The translations under genes were made by a program, and so were the position numbers. 64,000 bases of DNA from CAYPNP01 sp964412195 (GTDB lineage: Bacteria > Acidobacteriota > JAAYUB01), in NCBI GenBank assembly GCA_964412195.1, contig CAYPNP010000005.1, forward strand, positions 175,478-239,477. The letters are read 5' to 3'. Below, piece by piece: positions 63,977-64,000 of the stretch (the first letter of the stretch is position 1; each line of letters starts with the position of its first letter). The notes beneath the pieces are model-generated. The model saw nothing but the letters and a program-made list of their open reading frames with translations, had not been told where the DNA came from and made no database searches.

Positions 63977-64000
63977 TGAAACGAAAACTGATCCTCGCCG
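63977..64000 (+). CDS. Start of a further gene, truncated by the window end
   Basis: ATG followed by codons for KRKLILA, the basic-hydrophobic opening of a signal peptide, runs to the window edge. A possible promoter, TTGCGT (63922-63927), 18 bp, TACACT (63946-63951), lies upstream. Nothing more can be said of the product. The interval 63737-63976 holds no other feature. Confidence 0.4.

Overview
The window is a high-G+C chromosomal segment of a Gram-negative (diderm) bacterium. It carries heptose-LPS genes (gmhB, split rfaE1/rfaE2, waaC), an LptE-like lipoprotein and a single-chain LptF-LptG fusion. The fused LptFG, the FecR/DUF6600 protein, the multihaem cytochrome and the short-period intergenic repeats recall Acidobacteriota and neighbouring anaerobic lineages. 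This placement is an inference; no rRNA or tRNA gene was seen. Nearly all of the sequence is coding, with many 1-14 bp gene overlaps and several GTG or TTG starts.

Layout. 1-11 kb: scattered metabolic genes (an ABC exporter cut by the window edge, a two-domain VOC protein, glycerate 2-kinase, a DUF2238 membrane protein, a B12-binding radical SAM enzyme, an SDR lacking YxxxK, an eight-haem secreted cytochrome c with a terminator, a YfiT/DinB protein and an EamA transporter). 11-17 kb: a secreted GH38 alpha-mannosidase convergent with a hexokinase and an MFS sugar porter. 17-31 kb, all on the minus strand: a purine/urate catabolism locus of the anaerobic ygeW/ygeY/hyuA/ssnA/xdh type, read in the order ygfK-like, ssnA, ygeY, a threonine-synthase-like gene, hyuA, xdh Mo subunit, xdh Fe-S subunit, ygeW, a TrpB-like PLP enzyme. 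The sugar porter follows 14 bp later. 31-40 kb: a flavin-fold protein, LptFG, a TPR-thioredoxin protein, FecR/DUF6600, DAHP synthase, RecO and a tiny sigma-region-4 protein. 40-49 kb: a surface-polysaccharide block (heptose synthesis, heptosyltransferase, a Wzt-like ATPase with no permease, three glycosyltransferases). 49-56 kb: a site-2 protease, HU, leuS-lptE-holA and an RlmI-like methyltransferase. 56-61 kb: HD hydrolase followed by hypA-hypB-hypF-hypC-hypE, with no hypD and no hydrogenase. 61-64 kb: a long-chain acyl-CoA synthetase, a zinc-ribbon protein and the first codons of another gene.

The most unusual signal lies outside the genes. Five intergenic sites (about 1.5, 9.9, 18.6, 20.1 and 25.5 kb) share one architecture. 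Each has two arms of short imperfect tandem units (7, 8, 10, 9 and about 9 bp) in inverted orientation around a short spacer, placed at or within a few bases of the stop codon of a minus-strand gene. Unit sequence differs at each site but polarity relative to the upstream gene is constant. The spacer of the 18.6 kb site is an internally deleted remnant of a GxxExxY-family (PDDEXK-like) gene. At two sites the array has been absorbed into the C-terminus of the neighbouring protein.
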